A stretch of 64,000 nt of DNA. Source: Amphibalanus amphitrite. Its lineage: Eukaryota; Arthropoda; Thecostraca; Balanomorpha; Balanidae. The notes below the pieces were generated by a model that was not told where the DNA came from, searched no databases, and saw only the letters and a list, made by a program, of their open reading frames with translations. Made by a program: the position numbers and the translations under genes. Shown here in pieces: positions 1 through 10,117 of the stretch; within the stretch, counting starts at the first letter, position 1; each line of letters starts with the position of its first letter. The stretch lies in contig NW_024881613.1 in assembly GCF_019059575.1 (NCBI RefSeq), positions 620,001 to 684,000 of the forward strand, written 5' to 3'.

Positions 1-54
1 CGCAAAAAAAAAACGATGTGGTGGCACCCACCCTCCCACTCGGCCGGCCAGGGT
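1..54. mobile_element. Family F MITE end (fragment)
   Basis: A C-rich tract followed by ACTCGGCCGGC and AGGGT matches the right end of the family F element near 56340-56418. The element is cut by the window edge and its last bases are degenerate. Confidence 0.45.
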
Positions 55-61
55 CCTTCTA

Positions 62-452
62 ACCAGGGATGCGGAGCCGTGGAAATTCCAGACGTCTCCG
101 GCTCCAGCTCTGGAGAAAAAATCGGATTCGGCTCCGGCTCCGGCTCCGAGTAAAATGGTCCGGCTCCGGCGGCTCCGGCTCCAATACTCAGTACATCCTC
201 TATACAATTAAATACGGGTGGAAGAGAAAAGATGAAGGATTGGTTCACGTTGCTTCTGTATTTGCATAACAAGGCTATTTTGAATACCACATGTTTTACT
301 GCCTTGTACTGTCAAACCGAACTATGTAGGTCAATAATTTTTTCCTCTTCAAAAAAGCAGCCGGAGTCGCCGCCTTTTTGGACGGCTCCGGCTCCGGGCA
401 AAATATGCCGGCTCCGGCGGCTCCGGCTCCAGCTCCGGCTCCACCCCCCTGC
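62..452. repeat. GGCTCC hexanucleotide-rich low-complexity sequence
   Basis: Two blocks (about 95-185 and 360-452) are built of degenerate GGCTCC/CCGGCT hexamers. They are separated by about 170 bp of ordinary AT-richer DNA. Open frames across them are low-complexity and unsupported. Confidence 0.6.
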
Positions 453-692
453 TTCTAACTCGGCTTCTGAGCCACGTACCAGCACGCCAAAGGCAGCGTT
501 CGAAAGGACGCAAACAATAATGACGAAATTACTCTGGTCACTTTTTAGATCAGGTCAAAGGTCAGTTCACATAGGTCATCCAAGGCTAAATTTCGCCAAT
601 TTTCTGGTCCAATTTCGACAATTTTCAACAAACCACCGCATCACTTGGAAATGAATGCCGTGCCGGGGAAAAGCGTAGTTAATAGCTCTTTT
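452..692 (+). mobile_element. Family D MITE, left part of an interrupted copy (D0)
   Basis: The sequence parallels positions 760-990 of the next element: the ACTCGGCT..GAGCCACGTA block, AGGTCA repeats, and the stretch up to the AATAGCTCTTTT motif. It stops at CTCTTTT (686-692) and resumes at CTCTTTTGACAC (2194), so two later insertions interrupt it. Confidence 0.55.
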
Positions 693-1865
693 AACCTGCG
701 CCGGGCCCGTGCTCTGAGATTCCGCGCCGGGCCGGAAGGGGGGTGTGTCTGAACACCCCCTTCTAACTCGGCTCCTGGGCCACGTAGCGACACGCGAAAA
801 GCGGCAATCGAAAGAACGTCCAAAATAAGGACAAAAACACTAAGGTCATTTTTTAAGGCAGGTCAAAGGTCAGGTCACCAGGGGTCACCAAAGGTAAAAT
901 GTTGACTATTTCAACATTTTGGAAACTGCCAACGACTATCTCGGGAACCGATAGAGCTACAGCGCCAGAGAAAAGGGCGTTCAATAGCCCTTTTACAGAC
1001 CTTTCTGAGCAATGTTCTCAGATTTGACCTCAGGTCAACGGTTTAGCCTCCAGAGGGCAAAAACTCCAAAAATAGCCGTTTTTACGAAAAGCGTTTTTTC
1101 GGCAATAACTTTTGACTCAAAAAAGTCATGACATTAATTTTGCCAGCATCGTGTTCCTCTCGTCGAGATGCGTCGAATGAACTATAATTGGACCTTGAAA
1201 GGTCAACTTGAAAATTTGACCTCAGGTCAAGGTCATGACCTGACCGGAAAGGGTCATGTTGCATATCAGTCGATCCGCAACGTCGAGTCGAACACATCTA
1301 AGGCGTTTTCAGCGCTCTAGCACGCCTCTATCAGAAGTTATTGGCGAAAAACTGTTAGATTCTGTTCGTGACCTGAGATGACCTCGGGGACATAACGAGG
1401 GGTCACAGTTGCCATTTTCCGATTCAGTGTGCCAATTTTACTTACATCTCGATGTTAGAGAGTGTCTAGAATAGCGTTCGTGCAAAAAAGACGTTTTTCA
1501 ATTTTCTCCCATTGACGGATAGGTAATGGAGAGGCCGCGATATTGACCTGACCTTAAGTCACCGATATCAAAATTCCGAGATAAACATTTTATAGATAAT
1601 GTTGCTCTTATCAATCGCTGAAAGTTTCAAGGCAATCGATCAATCGGTGTAGCTATGACGAGCACTCTTATTTTTTATGAGGTGAGGTCACTTGGCGTGA
1701 CCTGGTGACCTGACCTAAGGCGACCTGGGTCTGAAATTTTCACATGTGCGGAAAAGATGCACAAACAGGTGTGCTAAAAACGGCGGCGCTCCGCGCTGCC
1801 GTTTTTAAGATATCTGAGAAAAACCGCAGGGTGTGTTCAAACACCCCCGGCCCGGCGCGGGTTAA
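691..1865 (+). mobile_element. Family D TTAA MITE, full-length copy D1
   Basis: The element is bounded by TTAA at 691-694 and 1862-1865. Its ends read CCTGCGCCGGG and, inverted, CGGCGCGGG. A subterminal GTGTTCAAACAC-type hairpin lies between C- and G-rich arms near the right end. The interior carries many AGGTCA/TGACCT half-sites, including an AGGTCATGACCT palindrome near 1230. There is no coding capacity. TTAA flanks and CCC-type termini are characteristic of piggyBac-type non-autonomous elements; the superfamily assignment is inference. Confidence 0.7.
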
Positions 1866-2193
1866 CACCCGTTTCGCCGTTTCCATACTCAGGACATTCA
1901 AATCCTTCTCCTCCATGCCGCAACCCATGATCCAGGCTGGACCTGGACGGGCAACTTTATACCATGCGGGCGGCTCCCATTGGAGCGCACTGCAGCTCCT
2001 AAGGAAGCACACTCGTAACCGGGTGCAGTGAGCACTTGGGGGGCTGGTCGGCCTGTCCTGTTGGACAGGCTCAGCCCCGGTGACTCACCAAGGTGCCCGC
2101 CCAGACGAATGTCTCCCTCAATTCCTATCACCCTTCCGGCCCTGAAATGGTCTGGTCAGACCGAAAGGGTATAGCCCAACAAAACAAACAAAA
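1866..2193 (+). mobile_element. Short retroposon fragment with CAAAA-type tail
   Basis: This unique block ends in an A-rich tail (about 2177-2193). It is followed by CTCTTTT (2194-2200), the same 7-mer that precedes D1 at 686-692. That fits a target-site duplication of a retroposon inserted in D0. It contains a small hairpin around CCTGTCC/GGACAGG (about 2055-2075). I do not recognise a family. Confidence 0.5.
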
Positions 2194-2590
2194 CTCTTTT
2201 GACACTCTTTCTGTAATTTGTGCTCAGATTTGACCTAGGGTCAACGCTCCAGCCTGAGCCCAACCCAAGGCGGGGCTTAACTGTGCTCAGATTTGACCTA
2301 GGCCTGTTAATTGTACACCTTTTATCTCGGAACATTTTTATGTTTCTACAGCTCTGTAGGGCTGACAGCTCTTCCTGCGAAACCTTTTTTGGGTCGAAAA
2401 TGGCAGAACATGACGTCATTTGCGGCCAACCTATCATAGCCTCTGGAAAAAATTGGTCACAATGTGTAAAATGGATGCCCGTAGAGGTCCTGAAAGTTTT
2501 GTGGGGATATCTGCAGTCATTTAGGAGATAGCTACGGAAGAGGACAGGGGGCCGTTTCGCCCCCCCCCCCCACGGGACGCGGGTTGAACG
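2194..2590 (+). mobile_element. Continuation of D0 joined to a family E MITE end
   Basis: 2194-2310 resumes family D (GCTCAGATTTGACCT block). About 2340-2588 is the reverse complement of the left part of the family E element at 46990-47240, including a TGACGTCA. It ends with a long C-run and a degenerate GGGTTGA terminus. Confidence 0.5.
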
Positions 2591-2626
2591 CCCTTTCAAC
2601 TCAGGCTACAAGGGCCCTTTTGCCAC

Positions 2627-3536
2627 TTAACCCTCGCCCGCACATGCCATTTTCCCATCCTAGAACGCACATGGGGGGGGGGGTGGTTGCCACCCCCCCC
2701 CCCGCGCCATTTCGTTCCTGTTGGAGATAGAGCTTAGCGGTAAAGACCAAAAAGATTCTTTGGGAAGAGACGAATCCAATGATACCCAGTTTTACCTTCT
2801 CAGGTCAGTCATTGACCTTCCAGGTCAGGTCAAACTAAAAAATGTTGCTGTTTTGGGTCACCGTTGGATATCAAGTGCGCTGCTTATCAAATACCGATGA
2901 CGATGCTGTTTTCTGGTGCCAAGCCAGCTAGAACCTCTTTGTCACACTACCCGACCAGAATTTTGCTGCTGAGGTCATTTCAGGTCAGGTTAGGTCAAGG
3001 TCAATTATATGTGTTTGTATGTCTGTGTGTGTCTGTGTGTATACTGATGTGTGCACCGATTGTTTTTGGGTCCATATTACATGAAATCATGATCTGAGAA
3101 GCTTTTACCAAAAATGCAGTCAAAAAACTTCACAAAAAGTAAATTCAGCTTGCCTAAAACGCAATTATCCTAGATGACCTAGGTTGACCTTGACCCTGAC
3201 CTTGACCCCTGTACATCGTCGAACAACATGTTCCATGATAGGTGGGAGGTAAGACTGGCAAAAAAGGCCGAAATCAGGGTGTCAAAAGCTCACAAGGCCC
3301 ATGGCAAACGCAAGATGTTGAGAATTGGCCATTTGGGTCATGACATGACCTGAAAAACAAGGTCATATCTCCGAAACCAAAAATCACAGAAACTTGAAAT
3401 TTTCAATGGACATCAAGAAAGGATAGAGGAGCAGCTATACAAAAAATCAGCCTTCTAGCTTTAAAAATGTTGAGTGCAGAGCAGAAAGACTACCTGGGGG
3501 GGTGGCAACCACCCCCCATGTGCGGGCGAGGGTTAA
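2627..3536 (-). mobile_element. Family A TTAA MITE, copy A1
   Basis: TTAA lies at 2627-2630 and 3533-3536. The terminal inverted repeats read CCCTCGCCCGCACATG. Both ends carry G-run/C-run hairpins with a TGGTTGCCA-type centre. The interior has AGGTCA repeats, a TGTG-rich microsatellite near 3010-3045, and no intact long ORF. Two further copies (4135-5041 and 9056-9963) are in the opposite orientation. The shadow ORFs of about 77 aa shared by the copies are not supported as genes. Confidence 0.75.
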
Positions 3537-3622
3537 GGGCCCTTTGAACCCAGTCAGTCAAGGGCCCTTTTGACTGCGGACCCCCCCCCCCCCCCCTGAG
3601 AGAAATCCTAGATACGCCACTG
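3537..3622 (-). mobile_element. hAT-like terminus
   Basis: Read on the minus strand from 3622, the sequence begins CAGTGGCGTATCTAGG, typical of a hAT-type terminal inverted repeat, and runs into a G-run. No matching opposite end is seen, so this is a fragment. Confidence 0.4.
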
Positions 3623-4134
3623 CCGCACACTCAACTGTTTCGTTGGCATAGCAGGCATGACGGGGAGTGATTGTGGATGGATATGTTGACTTGATCGCTG
3701 CGACAGCTTTGCAGTGTGCGCTGGTCACTTTCAGGGGGATATGCCCCTGCACTACGGTCACTACGGTCGCAGGTTTGGGGGCATGCCCAACTCTAAAACC
3801 TGCCTTTATACATTAGGCTGCATTACGAAAGTCAAATTATTGGGGTCCGGACCCACGTGACCCCAACGGTAGCGGAGCCCCTGCTTGCACTTTCATTGTA
3901 ATAAGCAAGGCAATGAGGAATGTTAGCCTGTACGCTTGTATTGTGGGGATACGGAACGTGCAGCTGCAATAGCCAATGCATGCATTTTTAATGAATATGA
4001 CTGACTCCAGCTAATAAAGCCACCGCTTAATAAATCCAAAATACCTTGTCACCAAGGTGGATTTATTAAGCGGATTCCACTGTACTTGAAAAAATGTGAC
4101 ATATGTAAAAAATCATAATGCAAAAACGTGGTCT
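3623..4134. other. Intergenic, with a small inverted repeat
   Basis: No gene is seen. An inverted repeat, CCGCTTAATAAATCC (4023-4037) against GGATTTATTAAGCGG (4059-4073), surrounds an inner CCTTG/CAAGG stem. The adjacent minus-strand start TACAGTGGAATCC (near 4084) resembles a pogo/Tc1-type terminus. Confidence 0.4.
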
Positions 4135-5041
4135 TTAACCCTCGCCCGCACATTGGGGGGGGGGGGTTGCCACCCCCCAGGTAGTCTTTCTGCTCTGCAC
4201 TCAACATTTTTAGAGCTAGAAGGCTGATTTTTTGTATAGCTGCTTCTCTATCCTTTCTTGATGTCCACTGAAAATTTCAAGTTTCTGTGATTTTTGGTTT
4301 CGGAGATATGACCTTTTTTCAGGTCATGTCATGACCCAAATGGCCAATTCTCAACATCTTGCGTTTGCCAAGGGCCTTGTGAGCTTTTGACACCTTGATT
4401 TCGGCCTTTTTTGCCAGTCTTACCTCCCACCTATCATGGAACATGTTGTTCGACGATGTACAGGTGTCAAGATCAGGGTCAAGGTCAACCTAGGTCATCT
4501 AAGATAATTGCGTTTTAGGCAAGCTGAATTTACTTTTTGTGAATTTTTTTTTACTGCATTTTTGGTAAAAGCTTCTCAGATCATGATTTCATGTAATATG
4601 GACACAAAAACAATCGGTGCACACATCAATATACACACAGACACACACAGACATACAAACACATATAATTGACCTTGACCTAACTTGACCTGAAATGACC
4701 TCAGCAGCAAAAATCTGGTCGGGTAGTGCGACAAAGAGGTTCTAGCTGGCTTGGCACCAGAAAACAGCATCGTCATCGGTATATGATAAGCAGCGCACTT
4801 GATATCCAACGGTGACCCAAAACAGCAACATTTTTTAGTTTGACCTGACCTGGAAGGTCAATGACTGACCTGAAAAGGTAAAACTGGGTATCATTGGATT
4901 TGTCTTTTCCCAAAGAATCTTTTTGGTCTTTACCGCTAAGCTCTATCTCCAACAGGAACGAAACGGCGCGGGGGGTGGCAACCCCCCCCCCCCCCATGTG
5001 TGCTCTAGGATGGGAAAATGGCATGTGCGGGCGAGGGTTAA
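4135..5041 (+). mobile_element. Family A TTAA MITE, copy A2
   Basis: TTAA lies at 4135-4138 and 5038-5041, with the same CCCTCGCCCGCACA termini as A1 but the opposite orientation. It is nearly collinear with A1 and A3, differing mainly in G/C-run lengths and point changes. Confidence 0.75.
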
Positions 5042-5944
5042 ACTTTTTTCCATTGAAAACAACGTGATTTCAATTGCCTCAATAAATGGCTGAGGATTTT
5101 AAGAAACTGAAAATTTGATACTTTTACCATTCTTGAGCATTACAATACGCATTCTAGAGTGTGCATCGTGGGTGTATTGCTAGGATGACCGCTGCACTGC
5201 CTGCCGGTCAGCGGCTGATCTGGTACAGGGTCAAGAGCCTGCGATAACCGGGGTCGCTGACCGGGCAACTACTAAGGGAACGCACGGCGGAGCGATCGTG
5301 CCGGTGCCTGGTGCACGTGAGCTGAGGCTTCATCAGTTTTGTCGATGCAACTTCTATAAATGTCTGCAATCAGCAGCATGGGTTTTCCGAGTCAGTTTTG
5401 AGGATCGATAGCATCGACGAGAGAAATAATCCGTTTTAATTATGCTTCGTCATCGGCGTATTGAACAAGAACCGTTGCATTATTTCTTTCCCTGTGTTTA
5501 TCTTGATATCACTCATAAGTTGTCAAAAGATGTGTGTGATCAGACGGCAGACGCTCAGCATGTGTTCGAGCATACAAGGGCGTCATCGATTGCATGCACT
5601 CGTTACTCCCGTGGAAAAGGTTACTGAATGGAGTGGAGGAAATTCGATAAAGCCTAAATATTCAGGTTAAATAACTAATTTAGAACAGTGTGGCCCGAAA
5701 CAAACAAAAGGAACAATTATTTCGCTTGAGGAAGATTTACTTTCATAATGTTCGTAAGCAAAATGCCACTATAATTAGGTTATTCAGACTAGGCAGGCGC
5801 CATAAACAGCTCTCATTGCCAGGGCATGTGTGATATGACGTGCAATATTCATTCGAAATACTTAACCGATTCATTTGAACTACACCAAGGACTGCTGCGA
5901 CCAATCTAGGAGTTATCTATGTGCAAAACAAGGGGCAATGCACG
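5042..5944. other. Intergenic sequence with no recognisable gene
   Basis: This is ordinary-composition DNA with a GC-richer patch (5160-5330). The longest open frames are about 60-70 codons and lack recognisable motifs. Confidence 0.4.
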
Positions 5945-5956
5945 CTGTGAGGATTC

Positions 5957-5992
<36 letters not shown>

Positions 5993-6360
5993 CAGTTAGT
6001 TAGTTAGTTAGTTTATTGACACATGATAAAAAACTAAATGACATATATGTACGACTATATGTACTAAAAGGTTGCTTAGAACATAACATAACAACACGTC
6101 ATCGATCAAAGCACTCGAAGCGATCTAAAACCATGTGACAAAACCCTGCTAAGTATAAAAGGTTTCCCTCCATTAGCGCTTCTAAATCCCTAAAATTCAG
6201 ATTGGGGAACCTGTCCCTAAAAAGCTCTGTTTCTGGACAAAACAATAGCACATCATTTGCTGTCTCATTTGCTGTGACTCCTGCCATGGCTTTCCAGAGC
6301 AGATGTAAACTATTAGTGTAACTATAAATAAATAACATGATGCAGCATAACATAATATCG
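5945..6360 (-). mobile_element. 5'-truncated LINE, 3' end with TAAC repeat tail
   Basis: A minus-strand frame ending at 6099 has the look of the C-terminus of a non-LTR retrotransposon ORF2: a DVLLFCPE..LFRDRFP..L block followed by LLYLAGFCHMVL. Past the stop comes an AT-rich 3' UTR, an AATAAA-like signal, and a tail of TAAC repeats (TTAG on the plus strand, about 5957-6012). A microsatellite tail is usual for CR1/L2/RTE-like elements. The rest of the element is missing. Confidence 0.5.
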
Positions 6361-6534
6361 TTCCAAAAAACGTCGGTGACTTAGAAATTCCTGGTTACCG
6401 ACGCTATCAGGGCTCCGTGTATCCTGCTTTCGGACACTATCGTAACTACCTAAACATCGAGTCGAGTTTCAGAGCTCATTAGTGGCTGGTTTGCCCCAGA
6501 GAACATAAACAGCTCCCTGCCAGCCTCTGAACAC

Positions 6535-6570
6535 ATATATACAGCCGCTGTCTGCGGCCTAACAGACAGT
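6535..6570 (+). promoter_or_regulatory. Core promoter of the fibrinogen-related gene
   Basis: A TATA-like ATATATAC lies at 6535-6542. A CAGT initiator-like motif lies at 6567-6570, about 30 bp downstream. The block is conserved in inverted form at the paralogue (21257-21264), which supports function. Confidence 0.6.
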
Positions 6571-6613
6571 ATCCGTCTCCCCAACGGGGCTAGCACATCT
6601 CCGGCTGCTCGTC

Positions 6614-7954
6614 ATGGCCTCGCACGCCGGCGCTCCCCCTCGGTGGCCGCTGGTGCTGCTGCTGGTGCTGCTGCTGCTGACCTGTCTGACGGGGCTGGAC
6701 GGAGGTGCCGTCTCGGCTCATCAGCCGGCCGAGCCGGCCGCCGGCGAGGCCTGTCTGGCCAGCACGCTGGACCTGCTCTGGTCAACCGTCGGCAGGATCG
6801 TCCGCTCGGCCGTGGAGCCTGAGGTCGCCGAGCTGGACGGCCGGCTGGCCGGACTGCAGACTCAACTGACTGAACTGGCCGTGAGACTGGACAGGATTCA
6901 GGGAGGACAGGAGGCACAAAATTCCACAGTCCAGATCCATCTGCAAGAGATCAAGGCAGGTCTGAAGAAAGGCCACCTTGATTTCACCTCGAAGGTTGAT
7001 GGAGTGCAGTCTCAGGTGACGGAGCTGATGGCAAAAATCGACGACATTCAAGGAGGACAGCAGTCTCAAAATGTCTCACTTCAGCGCCAACTTCAAGGCT
7101 TGGAAGAGGGACTTGGAAAACTGACCGCTGATCTAAAGTCTACACTAGATGGAATTCAGGCCCAGACAGAAGCACGACTAGGAACTGTTCACGCCGAGTT
7201 AGAGTCAAAACTGGACCGCGTTCAGTCCCAGATCGACACGCGGCTCGGCCAAGTCCAGTCTCAGCTGGAGTCCAGACTGGCGGACGTCCAGTCCAGTCCA
7301 GTCCGGGACTGTAGTGACCTGCCTGCCGGTGCCCGGAGCGGCGTCCACCTGCTGCGGCCGGGCCTGAGGCAGCCGGTGCCGGCCCTCTGCGACCAGGACA
7401 CCGACGGCGGCGGCTGGACCGTGTTCCAGCGCAGGGCAGATGTCCAGCCGCGACAGGACTTCTTCCTCGGCTGGGAGGCGTACAAGTGGGGCTTCGGCGC
7501 GCTGGACGGGGAAATCTGGTGGGGGTTGGAGCACCTGTTTCACACCACATCGCTTCTGGACCGGCGCTACGAGCTGCGCATCGACATGGAAGACTTTGAC
7601 GGTGGGAAAAGGTTCGCGCTGTATCAGGACTTCAAGATATCGTCAGAGGCAGACGGCTACCGTCTGCATGCCGCCAACTACTCAGGTACTGCCGGGGATA
7701 GCCTGAAATCTCACAATGGCATGCGTTTCTCCACCAAAGACAGAGACCAAGATGATCATCCACCAGGTAGTTGCGCCGTTTCTTACAAGGGAGGCTGGTG
7801 GTACGAGAAGTGCCACTCCTCGAATCTCAATGGCCTCTACCTCGGCGGAGAACACTCCAGCTACGCAGATGGCATCAATTGGTATGCATGGAGGCAGCAT
7901 AATTATTCGCTAAAATCAGTTCAAATGAAGATCAGGGCATCTAAGAAGCTATGA
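6614..7954 (+). CDS. Secreted fibrinogen-related (FReD) coiled-coil protein
   Basis: This is an intronless 446-residue frame. Residues about 11-27 form a leucine-rich signal peptide. Residues about 60-225 are heptad-like with repeated D-x-IQGGQ and VQSQ segments, predicting a coiled coil for oligomerisation. From about residue 228 a C-terminal fibrinogen-related domain begins at VRDCSDL and includes CDQDTDGGGWTVFQRR, the calcium-loop-like DRDQD and CAVSYKGGWWYEKCH. The four cysteines expected for the two domain disulfides are present, as are N-x-S/T sites (NST, NVS, NYS twice). The family includes ficolins, tachylectins and FREPs, which bind acetylated or other carbohydrate ligands outside the cell; a pattern-recognition role is inferred. 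The start at 6614 is chosen because it gives the signal peptide and is conserved in the paralogue. Confidence 0.88.
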   Translation: MASHAGAPPRWPLVLLLVLLLLTCLTGLDGGAVSAHQPAEPAAGEACLASTLDLLWSTVGRIVRSAVEPEVAELDGRLAGLQTQLTELAVRLDRIQGGQEAQNSTVQIHLQEIKAGLKKGHLDFTSKVDGVQSQVTELMAKIDDIQGGQQSQNVSLQRQLQGLEEGLGKLTADLKSTLDGIQAQTEARLGTVHAELESKLDRVQSQIDTRLGQVQSQLESRLADVQSSPVRDCSDLPAGARSGVHLLRPGLRQPVPALCDQDTDGGGWTVFQRRADVQPRQDFFLGWEAYKWGFGALDGEIWWGLEHLFHTTSLLDRRYELRIDMEDFDGGKRFALYQDFKISSEADGYRLHAANYSGTAGDSLKSHNGMRFSTKDRDQDDHPPGSCAVSYKGGWWYEKCHSSNLNGLYLGGEHSSYADGINWYAWRQHNYSLKSVQMKIRASKKL

Positions 7955-8483
7955 AAAACAACGCCATTTCATACAAATGATAATGGACACACGAAGCTTA
8001 GCCGCGTCAGGGAGTCGGATTGCCTACCAAGCATTGGATTGTAATTAGAAGAGCTCTGATGGAAAATGTGAAGCCCAAGAATGAAAAAAATGCAAATTTG
8101 AAAAGCATCGCACCAAGAATTGAGGTAATGCAACGTCTGAAAATTAGCTGTATTTAAATACACATGTCCTGTCCACACGTGCTGTCCCTAGCCGTTATTA
8201 TTTTTTGCTGGTTTAGTTAAAATTATTTTCTTTATTTGCTCTGAAAGTGATTCATTTTACATTATATGTACAAACATTTTTTTACATTATATGTATCAAG
8301 CAAAGCCAAATGTTCCTTCACGCATGTTCTCTGTGGACCTTCGTCGTTGCAAATAAACAGCCGGGGAAAATGGAGGCGTATGAATTCACGATGTTACAGG
8401 ATGAAGTCAAAGGATGGAATAAATAGAGAGAAATAACAAACTCATGAAACGGAGAGAAGGACACGTTGAAAAGGGTGCTTGCG
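7955..8483 (+). other. 3' flank of the FReD gene, probable 3' UTR
   Basis: AT-rich sequence follows the stop codon. AATAAA at 8352-8357 is a candidate polyadenylation signal. No other gene is seen. Confidence 0.4.
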
Positions 8484-9055
8484 TTATTCCTCGCCTGCAC
8501 AGGGGGTGGGGGGTTGATGTACCCTCCTAAGGTTTTTCGCGACTAACTCGCGTAAAAAGCGGCTGATTTGCAACGGAACTTTCAGTATCCTCGTATTGAT
8601 CAATTTTACACAAACCCTGAAAATCTCATGACCCTGACCCAAATGACCTTCGACCTGTGACCTCTTTTCCGAGACCATGTTTGGCCGGAATCGCGATTCG
8701 GCGTATGTCGGCTCGCATTAGCCGCGCGTTTGCAAGCTTTTCGTGGTTTCAAACGTTCAAACATGTGATTTGATGTTGCTCGCATGCATTAGGGTGGGTG
8801 TCAAGGTCACTTGAAGGTCAGGTCAGGTCATTGACCTTTGGTGACCTCGGTTCACTTTTTCGAGTTTTACATGTTTCTAGGCTAGTTTTCGGAGCTGATT
8901 TCGAATTTAGCAACCATTTGAACATTTACGAAGTAGTTTTGGTGCCTTCGTAACATGTTACGAAGCTGTCAGATGCGGTTGACACGTACTACGAATACCC
9001 GTCACGACCCCTGCCGGTTGCCCTGACCTGACCTGACCCGACCTGGTCTAAATGC
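8484..9055. mobile_element. TTAA-type MITE fragment (family G)
   Basis: It starts with CCTCGCCTGCACAGGG and a G-run hairpin, followed by AGGTCA-rich sequence up to a TGACCTGACCTGACC stretch (about 9023-9045). It abuts element A3. The right end and target duplication are not clear. Confidence 0.45.
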
Positions 9056-9963
9056 TTAACCCTCGCCCGCACATGGGGGGTGGTTGCCACCCCCCCCCCC
9101 CCAGGTAGTCTTTCTGCTCTGCACTCAACATTGTTATAGCTAGAAGGCTGATTTTTCGTATAGCTGCTCCTCTATCCTTTCTTGATGTCCACTGAAAATT
9201 TCAAGTTTCTTTGGTTTTTGGTTTCGGAGATATGACCTTGTTTTTCAGGTCATGTCATGACCCAAATGGCCAATTCTCAACATTTTGCGTTGGCTATGGG
9301 CCTTGTGAGCTTTTGACACCTTGATTTCGGCCTTTTTTGCCAGTCTCACCTCCCACCTATCATGGAACATGTTGTTCGACGATATACAGATATCAAGGTC
9401 AAGGTCAAGGTCAACCTAGGTCATCTAAGATAATTGCGTTTTAGGGAAGCGGAATTTACTTTTTGTGAAGTTTTTGACTACATTTTTGGTAAAAGCTTCT
9501 CAGATCATGATTTCATGTAATATGGACACATAAACGATCGGTGCACACATCAGTATACACACAGACACACACAGACATACAAACACACATAATTGACCTT
9601 GACCTAACTTGACCTGAAATGGCCTTAGCAGCAAAAACCTGGTCGGGTAGTGTGACAAAGAGGTTCTAGCTGGCTTGGCACCAGAAAACGGCATCGTCAT
9701 CGGTATATGATAAGCAGCGCACTTGATATCCAACGGTGACCCAAAACAGCAACATTTTTTAGTTTGAACTGACCTGGAAGGTCAATGACTGACCTGAGAA
9801 GGTAAAACTGGGTATCATTGGATTTGTCTCTTCCCAAAGAATGTTTTTGGTCTTTACCGCTAAGCTCTATCTCTAACAGGAACGAAATGGCGCGGGGGGG
9901 TGGCAGCCCCCCCCCCCATGTGCGTTCTAGGATGGGAAAATAGCATGTGCGGGCGAGGGTTAA
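9056..9963 (+). mobile_element. Family A TTAA MITE, copy A3
   Basis: TTAA lies at 9056-9059 and 9960-9963. The termini, hairpins and interior match A2. Confidence 0.75.
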
Positions 9964-10117
9964 AGACATCATCTGTGATCAAAACTAACACGATATTCGT
10001 GATCAGCACCCCGGAAACCCCATAGCAGCCACACTTTACGACTTTCTAACAGGTCCCGATTTTCCCGATTTTCGGGTCATTGATCTGACCTGGAAGGTCA
10101 CCCGATGACCTAGGACC

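Noticed and set aside
4576-4809. 77-codon frame MDIKCAAYHIPMTM repeated in all three family A MITEs
   Set aside because: It lies within a non-coding MITE, changes freely between copies, and is short with no domain. Its repetition reflects element copies rather than coding constraint.
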